Positions 45,689 to 57,393 of a DNA stretch of 64,000 bases are shown piece by piece. Numbering within the stretch: position 1 is the first letter of the stretch; each line of letters begins with the position of its first letter. The position numbers and the translations under genes are program-made. Location: the NCBI GenBank assembly GCA_036924285.1, contig JAYKYS010000012.1, forward strand, positions 2,356,001-2,420,000, read 5' to 3'. Under the pieces are notes generated by a model, which did no database searches, was not told the DNA's origin, and saw only the letters and a list, made by a program, of their open reading frames with translations. Source of the stretch: Asterella californica. Lineage: Eukaryota > Streptophyta > Marchantiopsida > Marchantiales > Aytoniaceae.

Positions 45689-47146
45689 AGTTTACTTGCT
45701 GATTGGGTATTTGTAGCTCCAGGCGCTATACTAAAAACGCAAGGGGCCTGCTTCCTCATTATTGGAGAAAACTTGTACGTACAGAGATTGACGTAAGGGG
45801 GCAGCTTAAGGGGTTAGCTTGCACCTGCGATCTGCAAGCGGACGGTTCGGGAGATTTGGAGGTCCAATGCAAGCGCGCAAGGCGTCGTTGGGTTCAAATC
45901 TGTGCAAGCTACGCGTTGGTTAAGACGGTTCGTGAAGAGGCGGATCGTGAGATGTGTTTTGGGAGAAATTGAGACGCATGAAAGATTTTGAGACTTCAGT
46001 GATCTGTGAAGGAGAGTTGGACCGTTCGGGCCGTTTCGGAGTCCAAACTTGCTGTCCTTGGATCCATCGGGATCAGAACAATGAGTTCTTCAAGAAATTG
46101 AAGATGATACGAAGTTTCATCGGACGGTTTGGGAGTTCTGAGTGAAATTGGCTCACAGGGAAGCGCTTACGTCAGATTTTTGTTCGTCTACGATCTGAGA
46201 TTGGGTTGTTCTTCGCGATCGGTGAGCCAAGCTCTTCATTCTTGGTGCCTACGCGATCAAGGAGTCTTCATCTACGCATAAGAGAAGACAATACGTGAAT
46301 TGGATTGTTGGTTTGGGTGTGGTGAGCGAGTTTGAGCCGCAGGGAGCTGATTTACGTCAGTTTTTTACATCCTGCGATTGAATTTCTTGTGTGGTTTTAC
46401 AAAGAGAACTCCAAACGGCTTGTTTGGAGTCTCGTTGGGATCAGAGTAGCTAGATCTACTTGCCAAAGAAGACGAATATCAGATCAAGCGATCCATTTGA
46501 GCGGGATGTGTGATTTTAAGCCTGCGGAGTTTTGAAAGGTTCGGTCACCTACGATCAAAAATCAGAAATATCTCGGCTCTTGGGAGTTGGATCTGAAGGT
46601 TTTCTGGACCAATGGAGTCAGGGAAGAAGACCCTATCGACATTTGAAGACCGTTTGACGAAAGAAAAAAGTTCTCAGATAGATCTTTTTCGATTTCTTCG
46701 CTACGGATTTTGCTCTTTTGAGTTCGTTAGAGTTTTGGTTGGTTATGTACAGCTTGTGGTAGATAGCTTTAGCTAAGAGCTTATACATGGATGCTGTTTG
46801 GACTTGGGTTTGAATCCTGTGCTGAAGCAGCTCTTTTTGTTAGCAAAGAGAAGTTTCTCTTGCTTTGAGCTACACATCGATAGTTTTGGGTCTGGGTTGG
46901 GATTCAGGGACTCGTTTTAGAGGGTTTTGAAGCAGATTACAGACCGCTCTGGTCTGTTTCTTAGTTTTGTGTTCTTAAGAAGAAAGAACCGGCAGTGTAT
47001 GTACATTGTGAGTTGGTATATATTGCAGCATTCGTTTTCGTGGTAGTTTTTCTCTATCTTGTCTCTATTCAGCACACAGCATCTCCACAGCCAAGAACCT
47101 CACGTTTTCCTAGACATCCTTCACGCAAAATCTGACATGACAACGG
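45689..47146 (+). repeat. 5' LTR region of the first plus-strand Ty3 element
   Basis: The tail (46398-47146) matches the LTR fragment at 15045-15788: GAACTCCAAACGGCTTGTTT, GTGAGTTGGTATATATTGCA and CATCTCCACAGCCA. It ends just before TGGTGAACTCGACGTGAAGG at 47147. The LTR start is not located. It differs markedly from the LTR at 49328 that closes this element, so the two ends may derive from different lineages. Confidence 0.6.
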
Positions 47147-49327
47147 TGGTGAACTCGACGTGAAGGTCAGAGGTGAAGATTTTTGTGTTAGAACTTGGAC
47201 GAGGAGAACAACAATCATGAACGAGATGAAGATGGATACAATTGTTCGGGAGGATGTTGCGGACCTGGGATGATGGATATATAGATGGTTTGGGATCATG
47301 GGAGGATGGGAGGATGGGACGAGTCATGACTATGGACGGGATAGACGGATCAGAGGGGATACAAGGGGTGCAGTTGGATGCAGCAACTGCACGTTTGTTT
47401 CAAGCCTTCACTTTGTTTTTGCGACAAGAGCAAGGGAACCAACAAAAAGAGACTTTGAGGACGAAGGCGCTTCGAAGGGTGATCAACAAGGTCGATCTGT
47501 TTGATGGGAAAGACATCTCAAAGTACTTGAGATGTTACAAGACGGAGATGGATTTAGATCTAGTATCGAAGAAAGAGATTATCGAGACATTCGAACTCGC
47601 TACGGTGCTTGAGATAAGGGAGCATGTGAAAGGTCTAACAAAGCATTTTGGGAGGAACTGGGATACATTTTCACATGCGTTGATGGAGGAACATTTCTTG
47701 AGAAACTCAGATCGAGAAACCAAGAAATCATTTTTGGAATGGGTCAACTGACCTAGCAAAGGTTTACAGCTTACAGAGCTGTTAAAGGAGTTCGAGAGAC
47801 AATTCTCTCAACTATCTCAGGTGGACAAGCTAACCTTGGAGACGTACAAGACAGAGTTGTTTCTTCAAGCTGTTCATGAACCATGACAAGAGTGGTTGGA
47901 GCTACTTCTGGAGGATGAGGAAGAAGAAGAAGGGTTGACAAGGAATTGAGAGGTTGTGCATGAAGCGGTTGAGCTTCTTGTCTGGAGACATACAAGAGAA
48001 AAGGTTACCAGGTCGACACCTGTATCGCTGATTACCACACCTATTTGAGTAGTATCTGAGATTCAATCTCCAGTTGTGGTTGTAGAGGAGAAAGATCTAA
48101 CCATCGAGGACCTACATCAAAAGATGCGAGATCTACAAGCTAAGGTTACTAGGTTGGAGGATAAAGGATCATCGACTGAGATGGAACTTGTAACCAAACC
48201 AACTTGGGTACATCAATGTGTGTGGTGTGATGATACTGTCATCAATGGGATGATTGTATCGACTTTGCAGAGTCTTTGCAGGGAGAGGTTATTTCTTAGG
48301 AGGATGAAAAGGTTGCATTCAGAAGTACGGGTACTCTCCTTCAAGCCAACGTTGGTAAAGGAGGATGAAGAAGTTTGTGGACGATTATTTTGCGGCACAT
48401 GCAGTTGTAGCTATCGAAGCTACAAGTTATGGTGTTAGGGTGGAGGTGATTGAACATGATCTCCATATGGATGATTTGGGTGAGCACATGGATCCAAGTG
48501 AGCTCAAATTGGATACTACATCCACGATGCAGAGCGAGACGAAAGGACAGGAAGAGATTTTTTCAGAGAAGCAAGCTGGGGAGGATAAGATTCAACATGA
48601 AACTATTCTTCCTGAACGTTTTGACGATGGATGCGTTCGAGATGCGAAGATTGGATTCATTTCACCGGAGGTTTTGGGTGCAACTTCAAAGGAAGTCCAT
48701 GATGTCACCATTGACATCATCAAGGACAGACATGCTGAGGATGAAGGAGAGTGGATGGATGCTCTCGAGGCTACAGGTATAGGATGATGGGTAAGGATGG
48801 CTTACAGGGGAGAAGCTATTGCTGAAGGTGATTATGCTTGAGAGGTTGTGAAAGTTTACATGTGATTAGGGTTGGGAGGATGAGGCTTGGGAGGATATCA
48901 TTGTACAGCGAGATAATGATGATTGCGTTTGAGGATTTTGGTTGCGGCAATGTGGTTCTTTTTTTCAGAAAACAAAAAAAAAGAGATGGATGTGTACGAT
49001 GACATGTACAGACTTGACGTTGAAGATAACAGTCAAGATATGTGGTGATGATTGGGAGGATGCGCGATGTCTATTAAAAAACTTGGGTCACAAACCTCGA
49101 TGGTGAGGTTCTACAAGGCAGATGGAAGACATTTCTATGGTATGATAGTTCACTTTTTCTATGTCTTCGAACGTATATTAAAAGATGTGTAGATCTAGAA
49201 GGGGTGATTGGATGGGACGTTGAAGAAGAGAGTCGATGAGCATCAATCAAGATAACGATCATGTTGCAGACTAGAGGATGAGGTTGACTGAGATGAGAAA
49301 GAGGATGACAAGATGGGAACGATGTCG
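47147..49327 (+). mobile_element. Ty3 element internal region with most of pol deleted
   Basis: Holds gag and the linker before the protease, then only a vague C-terminal remnant (48790-49327), directly followed by an LTR start at 49328. Protease, reverse transcriptase, RNase H and integrase catalytic blocks are all absent, so it could only have moved with helper proteins. Internal stops show that even gag is dead now. Confidence 0.75.
47326..48785 (+). pseudogene. Ty3 gag plus linker, degenerate
   Basis: From the ATG at 47326: MTMDGIDGSEGIQ, LDAATARLFQAFTLFLRQEQ, VDLFDGKDISKYLRCYKTEM and ETKKSFLEWVN, then a stop and LTELLKEFERQFSQLSQVDK. The zinc knuckle is reduced to CVWCDDT, without the His and last Cys, by a deletion or frame change near 48235. 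NVGKGGMKKFVDDYFAAHAV (48350 on) corresponds to TNFGKGGMR of the other copies. SKEVHDVTIDIIKDRHAED matches the linker REFHDVIIDTIKRKRQ. The frame closes at 48785. Confidence 0.75.
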
Positions 49328-51721
49328 TGTTGTGGTTCGGCTACTGTGTGAAATTCTCATGGAACGTAGGTTGTGTTTCTTTTCTGTGTTTCATGAACCG
49401 TATCGCGTAACTCGTCGATCAGTGTGATAGATGTCACGTTCGTGATTATTTGTTTAAGTGATCGTACGGTAGAGGAACGTGTCAAGTCATCCATCTGTAC
49501 GTGCTCACTTTAGTGGTCCTTGTCGCCGCATTTGTGTATAAAATGGTGGGTCGAAGGTTCATACGACATTCTCTCTCAACGGGTGATTTGTGAGGGTGCT
49601 CGGAGGTCCGCATGGAGAAGTGAAGAACTGCAAGCATGGTTGTTATGGACGGAGGTCTGATACCGGCTCCGGATCTTCTCTTTCTGAATCCGTTTCACAT
49701 CAAGCTTCATTGCATCCACCGCGATCACTTTCGACAGTGATTAGTTGCGTACTTTGGCGATGAATTCATGGGGAGGGTGATGGAGTTACAGCTTTCATTG
49801 ATCCTTTCGATTGTTACATACGGAGAGACTTGGGATATGACGGTGTACATCTTGTTGTGAGGAACAATGGATCTCAACTATCCATTGAACGTTCCTTTCA
49901 ACCTTTGGGTTGATGTCCGGTGTCATTGCATACCAAAGATCATAATGGGGCTTGGATCGTGAGAAACTTCGGGTATGAATATTTCAATCGAGTGATAGCT
50001 TCACCATATTTTTTTGTCATATCTTTTATTGTAGATCATTTCCAGGTTGTAATATTCACTTTGTATTAGTCTGCGACTTAATCGTTCCATTTTGGTTGAG
50101 CGTTTCTGTGTAGTTACGGACCGCAAAGAATCCGTTGACATATCTGAAGGATTTTCTGAGGTCTTAGAGTCTTGTTGATATCTTGTGTCTCCTTGGGAGT
50201 GAAAATTCGTTCTAGGGGACAAAGTTGAGTGGAGAAAAGACAAAAAATAAAGCTCTTTTTGCTCTTATTGGTCTACTTTTGGACCAATGGTGTTCTAGTT
50301 GATCCTCGTGACCTTTCTGTGGTTTCTGGAGGCTTCGGAGGGCCATTTGCAAAACGAAGGATATGGTTGGAAAGCTCTCAACCGGGGCTACAAGCCACGG
50401 TGAAGAATCGATCGATTTGATGGAAGGATGAGGGTGTTATGATCGATTGAGTGGAGGGGGTGAAATTCGTACCTACCGCTACGTTTCTAGTTGTTCCGAG
50501 AGACTCGTGAGGAGTTTTGAGGAGCTGTCTGTTGGGTTGGAGAGCTGACGACGTGCTGGTCGTTTTGATTTCAATTTCATCATGTTCTTGATCGATTTGG
50601 ATTGTGAACCGACCAATTGAAGTTTAGAAGTGCAGACGTGATAAGACGAGAACAGCGAACTGTGATAGTCATGGATAGTTTGCTATCGCTTGAGTTTTGA
50701 GTCGAATTTCTAAGTGAAACTTTCCAGGGTTGAAGTATGTCTTATGAGTAAGATACTTGGGAAGTTTAATCTCAAATGGCCGAGTTGTTTGTTGAGAATC
50801 TTGGATCAAATGTACTTGGGTCTGTAAAGCTCTTAAGTTAACACAGATTACGGTTTGATCCATATCTGAGAATTGGTTTGAGATTTCGATCTGAAAATTA
50901 TTCAGGGTAGGAGTGAAGGGTCCAATCAAGCTTCATGTGAAGTTTGATCATCATTGGTCGACTGGTTTGGGAGGACTGAAGTCTCAAACTTCGCAGATAC
51001 TTCTGTTATAGCGGGTTCGGGTTTTTTTTATGACATCTATTGTCACTTTGGTCATTTTCGAGTAATTTGGAGAGGAGCTTGTTGTTGAAACTGCCATACC
51101 TGCATACAACTCGACATGGAAGGTGTGGGGCTGATTTCAGCTCTTGGCGATGAAGGAGAACGGAGTCGTCATGAATCATAAGTTGTTGTTCGAATTCTCG
51201 GAGCTACTAGATACTACCGCCGTTGGTGCTATATTGAGATCTGAGTAGTGTCTTGGAGCATGCATGCTTTATTTTGCTGGAATGCTTGGCAAGAAAGGTT
51301 GTACAGCAAGTTGTATCGAGACTCAATCAAGTTTGTTGAGCGATCTTATAGTATCTTTCGATTGTATCAAATAGAGTTGTGACGGTCACACTGATGGGTA
51401 GCTAGCGTCGCTGAAAAGTTGTTAAATCATACTTCTAGTGATTTAGAGTTACTTGCATGCAGATAGTACAGAGCTGAGTATTTCAGATAGAGTACAAAAT
51501 GATTTGTATATAACACAAATTTGTACAACTTATACGTATCATTGGACCGTAGTGACCTTTAACCTTGAGTCGAGAGATACAATGTCACTTGTCCGAGAAG
51601 AGTAGATAGAGAGCATTAGGGTTGAAGGATCAAGGTTCAGAGCCAACCTGCTCAAGTCACCTACCTCTACACAGCCATATACTCCGTGTATTCTTAGACA
51701 GAAAAACACGTTATACGATAG
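49328..51721 (+). repeat. LTR, apparently shared by two tandem Ty3 elements
   Basis: It starts TGTTGTGGTTCGGC, following GGAACGATGTCG; the 3' LTR at 60848 starts the same way after GGTGCATGTCG. It ends just before TGGTGAACTCGACGTGAAAG at 51723. If this is one LTR it is 2.39 kb, near the ~2 kb estimated for the minus-strand element. It closes the element to its left and opens the one to its right. Confidence 0.65.
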
Positions 51722-51777
51722 TTGGTGAACTCGACGTGAAAGTCTGGGGTGAGAGGTACATGCGTGGTTTTGCCACC

Positions 51778-53332
51778 ATGGACATTGAAGGGTTGGGTAA
51801 TTACGTAGATGAGGCTTCTACATCTGGAGAGACTCCAAAGGTGACCAAGCTTTCACGGTCTGATATGCGATTGCTTGAGACATTTGCATTGATAATGCAA
51901 CAACAGCAAGTCACTGAACGAAAAGAAGCCATGGCTACTAAAGCCTTGCAATCTGTTGTGGGGTTGCTAGATCAGTTTGATGAGAAGAACATATCCAAGT
52001 ACCTAAAGTACTATTCTCGAGAGATGGAGTTGAGTAAGGTGCCAGAAAGAGAGATGGTGAGTACTTGAGAGCATGTGAAAAACATCATCCGATCTCATGG
52101 TGCTACATGGGAAGGATTTACTCTTCAACTGAAAGAAGAGTATTCTTTAGATGATGCAGACTGAGTGACTAAGAAGTCATTCATGGAGTGGATAAACAAA
52201 CCCAACAAAGGGCTTGTTGCCACAGAGCTATTTCGGGAGTTTGAGAGACAATTCCTTCAGTTGTCTCGGGTGGAAAAGCTCACCTTGGAGAACGATAAGG
52301 TGGAGTTGTTTCTACAAGCAGCAAACAATGAAGTACAAAGGGAGTTGGAGTTGCTTCTGGAAGATAGGATGGAAGATAATGGACTTACAACTGATTGGAG
52401 AAAGGTCTCTGAAGCAATGAGTGTACTTGCCAAGCGAGAGTACCGGAGAGGGAAGGTGGTGGTAAGACAAGAAGTGAGACCACCGTCGATCATTACCAGG
52501 TAGGCAACCAACAGTACCTAATGTACAAGCACCTATTGTACATGTACCTCAAGTTCCACTTCTTACTGTTCCTGTCTCTAAAGTTGCACCGCAAAGAGAT
52601 GCAATAGAAGAGTTGGTAAAAGGGATGAGAGACTTGCAGATTAAGCTAGCAAGACTAGAGAGAAAGGAGGGACACCTGAAAACAAGCCCACTGCAAGACA
52701 AGGATACGTGCAAAGATGTATTTGGTGCGATAGCACTGAACATCATCGGAAGGAATGCGGAGACTTTGCTGATATCCTTCGACAAGGAGTGATTTACTGG
52801 AAGGAGGGGAAGATTACCTTGAAGGACACCGATGAGATCCTCACAACTAACTTTGGAAAAGGAGGAATGAGATAAGTTTTAGAGGAGTATTTTACACGGC
52901 ATGCTGAAGCATCAGTAGAGACTGCTACCTATGAGATTGAGGTGGTGAAAGATAGAGATAGCACTTCTGAGAAGCGAATAGAAGCAAGTGAAGTATGGAG
53001 TCATGTTGTGACCACAATGGAGAAAGGAAAAACGACAATGGATGAGTTACTCAAGGTGACCACAGCAATCAGAGGTGCTACTGGATGGAGTGATCCAATA
53101 GATACAATGTCTGTACATGCTTACTTGGCCAAGAGCCAACATGAGGCTCTCATGGAGGAAAAGCGTAGGAGAGATGAGGTTGGTCCTAGTGAGGAGAGAA
53201 GTACTCCTAAGAGACAATTACGAGAATAGAAACCTCGACAAGATACCACACCGGTGCGAGAAGAGGTTATGGAAGAAGTCTCATCATCTACCTTAGAGAG
53301 ATCAGAAAGGAGCAAGAAAGGTAAGCTTTTTA
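51778..53332 (+). pseudogene. Ty3 gag, degenerate
   Basis: The start is chosen at ATG 51778, which sits in GCCACCATGG, ahead of MDIEGLGNYVDEASTSGE. The blocks that follow are LLETFALIMQQQQVTERKEA, LLDQFDEKNISKYLKYYSRE, a stop (TGA, 52066), LKEEYSLDDAD, a stop (TGA where other copies have Arg), KKSFMEWINKPNKGLV and LFREFERQFLQLSRVEKLT. The zinc knuckle CIWCDSTEHHRKEC (52717-52758, CX2CX4HX4C) is intact. TTNFGKGGMR, another stop, and a charged tail follow. The T1 element interrupts the frame at 53337. Confidence 0.85.
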
Positions 53333-53337
53333 CCTAC
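53333..53337 (+). repeat. Target-site duplication of T1, left
   Basis: CCTAC immediately before the TGTGAAGCC start of T1. The identical CCTAC follows its end at 56525-56529. Removing T1 and one copy restores the host sequence so that it aligns with the minus-strand element. Confidence 0.85.
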
Positions 53338-53607
53338 TGTGAAGCCTTGGTTTTTCGTTTTTGTTAATTAATTGATTAGTTGTAAAGTAAATAAGAAGAA
53401 TAGATGATAGAAGATAACCGATATGAGTAGAATAGTGTTAATTAGAAGTTTAGAGAAGAATCTCAGTTCTGGAGGAATTTATCGAATCTATGGAGACACT
53501 GAAAGATGATTTTCTCATAGATGAATTCCTCGGGCGAAGACCTTTCTAACGGTATGTTGTGCGAGGCAATCGGAGACCGAACGACGAAGTTACAGTCGAC
53601 GGAAGAA

Positions 53608-53675
53608 TGTCAGTCGTCAAGAGGAAAACCCTAACTTCGGCACGTGCAGGAAAGCTTATCGCGGGATATAAGCAA
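53608..53675 (+). other. T1 upstream short frame with possible splice donor
   Basis: ATG at 53608 opens MSVVKRKTLTSARAGKLIAG then YK. It is nearly identical in the second T1 copy (61703 on). Both are followed at the same place by AGGTAAC and, 37-39 bases later, TTCCCAG. The conservation suggests a coding first exon with a donor site. If the first CAG is the acceptor the intron is unusually short for a plant, so the true acceptor may lie further on. Confidence 0.35.
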
Positions 53676-53796
53676 GGTAACAAGTTGTTTACTTTACTCT
53701 TTTACTATTCCCAGAGCGAGCGATAGCAGGGCGCAGAGAGCCGCATTTACCGAACGCCGAAGTACGTCAGTTACGGGCGAGGAAGCCAATTCGTGA

Positions 53797-55737
53797 GTGA
53801 ACGGCGAGGAAGCCAATTTGCGAGGAAGTACGTCAGTCACGGGCGAGGAAGAGATTGCAGCGAAGAATCCGTTCGTAGCGAAGATCGTTGCAGTGATCCT
53901 AGGGATGCGCGGGATGCAGACGACTAAGGCGCCGAGGCTCCGAGCCTTTGAAGTTAATCGACTAGCTCTTCGCCGCTACGACAAAGAGCTCGAGGAAATG
54001 GGGTTATCATTCCTCTTGCTTCCTTGGTGGGGGATGGTTTCCTCCAAATTGGTGCACGAGTTGAAGGTCTGCAAGCAGCATCCGGCCGATGAGCACTATG
54101 GACGACCGAATAACTGGACCGAAGCTCACTGGTCCGCTGTTTTGGGAATCGACGATGCAGGTAGGGAAGGAGATCTTTTGTTTGACACCACCTCTGCTGC
54201 TGCTTCGCCCGAAGCAGTGAAGACCTTCCCGAATCTGTTCAAGGAGTTACCTCTAGGGAGGAACGGCTACCGAACAAGCGATTACTGCGATCCGAAGAAG
54301 AGAGAGGTAGCCGATGCGATTATGGCGATCTTCAAGCCACGAAGAACGACATACTTGTCAAATTGACAAATCAACTTTATCGAGCAGCTCTTCGCCGGAC
54401 GAAGAGCACATTGGGTGAGGATCATCCACCGACATGTGCTGAAACTTTGGAATGCGAATGACTTGGCATACATAGGACCCTTTGTATCGGTGTTCTATAT
54501 GGGGATGGGGTTGCTATCTGACGAGCAGCAGACGAAGTTGGGCTTCACCGCGGCAGCCGAAGAAGATGAATTCCAAGTGATACAGACTCCAGCCCGAGAT
54601 GTAAATCTCGAGAAGTTCTTCGATGAAGTCATCGCCGAAGAGCCGAGGACCGAAGTAGCAATGGAAACAGCGCAGAGGCAAGACGCGTCGACTCCAACAC
54701 CCGTTCCAGAGAAGACGACCGAAGAGGCAACTCCAGCCGAGGACGAAGATGTAGTCGAGATATCTCCTCCAATTCGCAGGAGTGGAAGGAAGAAACCTCT
54801 CGAGGAGACGCCGAGGTCTGTGCAGAAGTCCCGGAAGAAGATGAAGATGACGAGGACAGTCCGCGCCGATGATCAGCCAGTGGACGAAGAAGTGATTGAG
54901 GAAGCGGATGAAGGAGACACTCCTCGCACAGAGAAGAGCACGGACACTACACCGAAGACTACTCTTTCTCTATCGACGATAGGAGAGATTGAACAACTTA
55001 CCTCTTCGGCGAAGTACATCCAGGAGGTGGTCGCACCCTTGCTGTATAGCTTAGAAGGGAACCGAGGAACGTACGAGGAAGTAGTCGGACGGAAGCTGAA
55101 TCTCGCGGAGTTGGTGCAGACGATGCACTTCGGCCGAGGTAACTGGAAGGAAGAGAAGGAGAATTTGCGAGCAGCTCTTGTCATGGCCCAGAAGGAGACG
55201 CAGACGAGGACCGAGGAACTGAAGAGTGTGACATCAGAGAAGGAGGAGCTTCTTCGGCAGAAGATTGATCGCGACAACGAGCATGAGAAAGTTCTATCTT
55301 TGATGAAGAAGGAGTTGGACGAGGTACGACTTCAACGGGATAGGAACCTGGATGTTGTCGCGGAGATGACGCAGGAGATCGAGGATCTGAAGCGACGCAC
55401 TGTCAAGGCCGAGGAGCTGAGCGCTCAACTTCGGAGTAGGGTCGAGCCGGTGTTGAAGAACTACTTCGCCGTTGAGCTAGACACCGAAGAATTGGGATTT
55501 CTTCGTCAGGTTAGAGAGGAGTTCTTAGCTGCAGATGCGGAGGGTACTTCAGCTAGGAACCGGGTAGCTAGGTTAGGACAGCGAGTAGTTAGGGAGCTTA
55601 GGGAGGTTAGAGCAACCGTAGAGTTCTCAGTTTGTGAGATAGGTAGAGAGTTAGCAGTAGAAAGCGGTGTCGTTCCTGGTGTCGTTTCGGACACAGGACC
55701 TTCATCCGGCGGACCAGAAGTAGTCCCGACTTCTTAG
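53797..55737 (+). pseudogene. T1 protein, unassigned, one premature stop
   Basis: About 646 codons with a single TGA at 54364-54366, where the second copy has Trp (SNWQINF). N-terminal third: RLRAFEVNRLALRRYDKELE, FLLLPWWGMVSSKLVHELKV, TSDYCDPKKREVADAIMAIF, then QLFAGRRAHW and YIGPFVSVFYMGMGLLSD, a compact Trp/Tyr-rich domain. The middle is an acidic Pro/Thr-rich linker with the basic patch RRSGRKK and KSRKKMKM. The last third is a predicted coiled coil (ENLRAALVMAQKETQTRTEE) ending SRVEPVLKNYFAVELDTEEL and REVRATVEF. I see no polymerase, nuclease or zinc-knuckle motif. The layout recalls plant transposon proteins and gag-like proteins, but I cannot assign a family. Confidence 0.7.
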
Positions 55738-56524
55738 GAAGAAGATCCGTCATCTTCGGGGAAATCTGTATATAAGCGTTGTGTTGTTCGTATTCTGGAC
55801 CTCTATGTGTTTTATCATTTTTGAGTTTTCTATTTCCTGAGTTTACGGAGCCATTGAGTGTTTTTGTCTTCGTCTGAAGATTTACCTACGAAGTATCGTA
55901 GTTTGCTGTGGTAGGAATTAGTCTGGGTGCCGAAGAATTTGCTGTTGACATTTGAAATCAGAGTAGAACGTTTACGGCGAGGACTGAGAATAGACCAGCA
56001 TCTGCGGAGTTAGTTTACTACGAAGACGGTTTTGGGCGAAGTTGACTTTGGAAGAAGTTGTTCTTTGGTAGAACACTTAGGAAGAAGTTCAATCTGGTTC
56101 TTCGGCGGAAGAAGAGTCTTCTTCGCCAGAGATTTCCGAGAGCAGTAGTAGTGAAAGTAACTCAGTGTGAAGATATTTAGCATTTATGTTGTTAGAGGCT
56201 ACTTAGTAGCACTTCAGCAGTACTTCTTCATGTGACATTTCCGTCCGTGGCTCTGTTTCTCTGTTGTTTATCTGTTTCTTGAGGTCCCTGACCTGTTCAG
56301 TACCTGTTATGTTTATTTGTCAGGATTGTCAACTCTGTCTTGTTGGATAGATCTGAGTTTGATCTCTACCGGGACTGATTTCTGCCCGTGAGAATAAAAG
56401 ACAACTATAAAGAATCACCTTTGTCACGTGTTTACTACTTTTGGATGATCTTTACTTGCATCTCTGTGGGTTCGATCCTTAAATTACTACTTTCGAGCAT
56501 CTTTTGGTTTTCTTGTGTGTTACA

Positions 56525-56529
56525 CCTAC
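56525..56529 (+). repeat. Target-site duplication of T1, right
   Basis: CCTAC directly after the TGTGTTACA end of T1, matching 53333-53337. The Ty3 frame resumes immediately with YKLQSDIEA, equivalent to YILQSDIET in the minus-strand element. Confidence 0.85.
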
Positions 56530-57329
56530 AAGCTGCAGTCGGATATTGAGGCAGCTACAGACTTGAAGGGAGTGTTAGAAGAGAGAGTGCTCAATGCGAA
56601 GATTGAGTTTACTCTACGAGAGGTCCTTGGAATTGCCAAGAGGGAGTTTCATGATGTCATTATTGACACCATCAAGCGGAAGAGGCAACTGACAGGAGAG
56701 ACTAATGCTGTAGACACAAGAATAACGAAGGAAGAGGAGCTGGAGTTAGCTAAGTGTTGCACCAACCGGAAGGTTCGATTTGCTATAGATGAAAATGAAG
56801 GAGATGATAATGTTCCCAATCATTACACTAAGATCATTGGGCTAGAGCTACTATAGAAACCTTGGTGAAGATAAGAGATCCGGCAGATCTGATGGTTACT
56901 CTCATTGATCATGGATCTGAGATTAACATTGTGTCTAAGGATGTCTACAAGCGAGGAAAGTGGTCCATTGACACAGAGCATGGTTGGATGATCCGAGCAA
57001 CGAATAGCACACGAGGACAACTCTATGGAGCTTGTCCTGATATCAGAGTGAAGGTTGGAGATGTAGCTGTTGAACAAAACTTCTTTGTTCAAGATAGTAC
57101 ATCATATCCAGTCATACTCGATCAGCCTTACATTACTGCTGTAAGGATGGAGACGAAGGTGTTGGATGATGGATCTGCTTATGCTCGGATTAGAAATCAA
57201 AACGATAAGAGAGCAATGCAGTTCTTAACTGTGTCTCCTAACCATGAGTGCACTCGAGAGTACTTAAGGAGTGGTTCTCTACCTAGAGTCACTGAAGAGT
57301 TCAAGGATTTTTTCACAAGGTCACTATAG
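56530..57329 (+). pseudogene. Ty3 protease and preceding linker, degenerate
   Basis: Linker LNAKIEFTLREVLGIAKREF then HDVIIDTIKRKRQ, a stop at 56854, a frame change, and the retropepsin core LMVTLIDHGSEINIVSKDVY (DHG active site), HGWMIRATNSTRGQLYGACP, FFVQDSTSYPVILDQPYITA and RMETKVLDDGSAYARIRNQN. In the ILG position it reads ILDQ. The 57329 stop ends the domain. The gag-proximal half was separated from gag by the T1 insertion. Confidence 0.8.
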
Positions 57330-57393
57330 AGCGAGAGTATAGTGGTACCGATACACAAAAAAAGATACTCACGTTAGCGGAGGAAAGTGCCTT

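Larger units (their letters stand above)
53338..56524 (+). mobile_element. T1 repeat, complete copy (3187 bp, TG...CA ends)
   Basis: Starts TGTGAAGCCTTGG and ends CTTGTGTGTTACA, flanked by CCTAC on both sides. The ends TG/CA with a 5-bp duplication are those of LTR elements, yet the first and last few hundred bases are not alike, so there are no LTRs within it and no tandem inverted ends either. It carries one long reading frame (53797-55737). Related copies in this window are at 61436 (plus), 26850 (plus, partial) and 7787 (minus, partial). It may be a solo LTR of a large element, or a gag-only element that lost its LTR pair. Confidence 0.85.

Noticed and set aside
56468..56478. GGGTTCGATCC near the T1 3' end, like a tRNA B-box/T-loop
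   Set aside because: No A-box at the right distance and no T-stem or acceptor partner could be found, so neither a tRNA gene nor a SINE promoter is supported.
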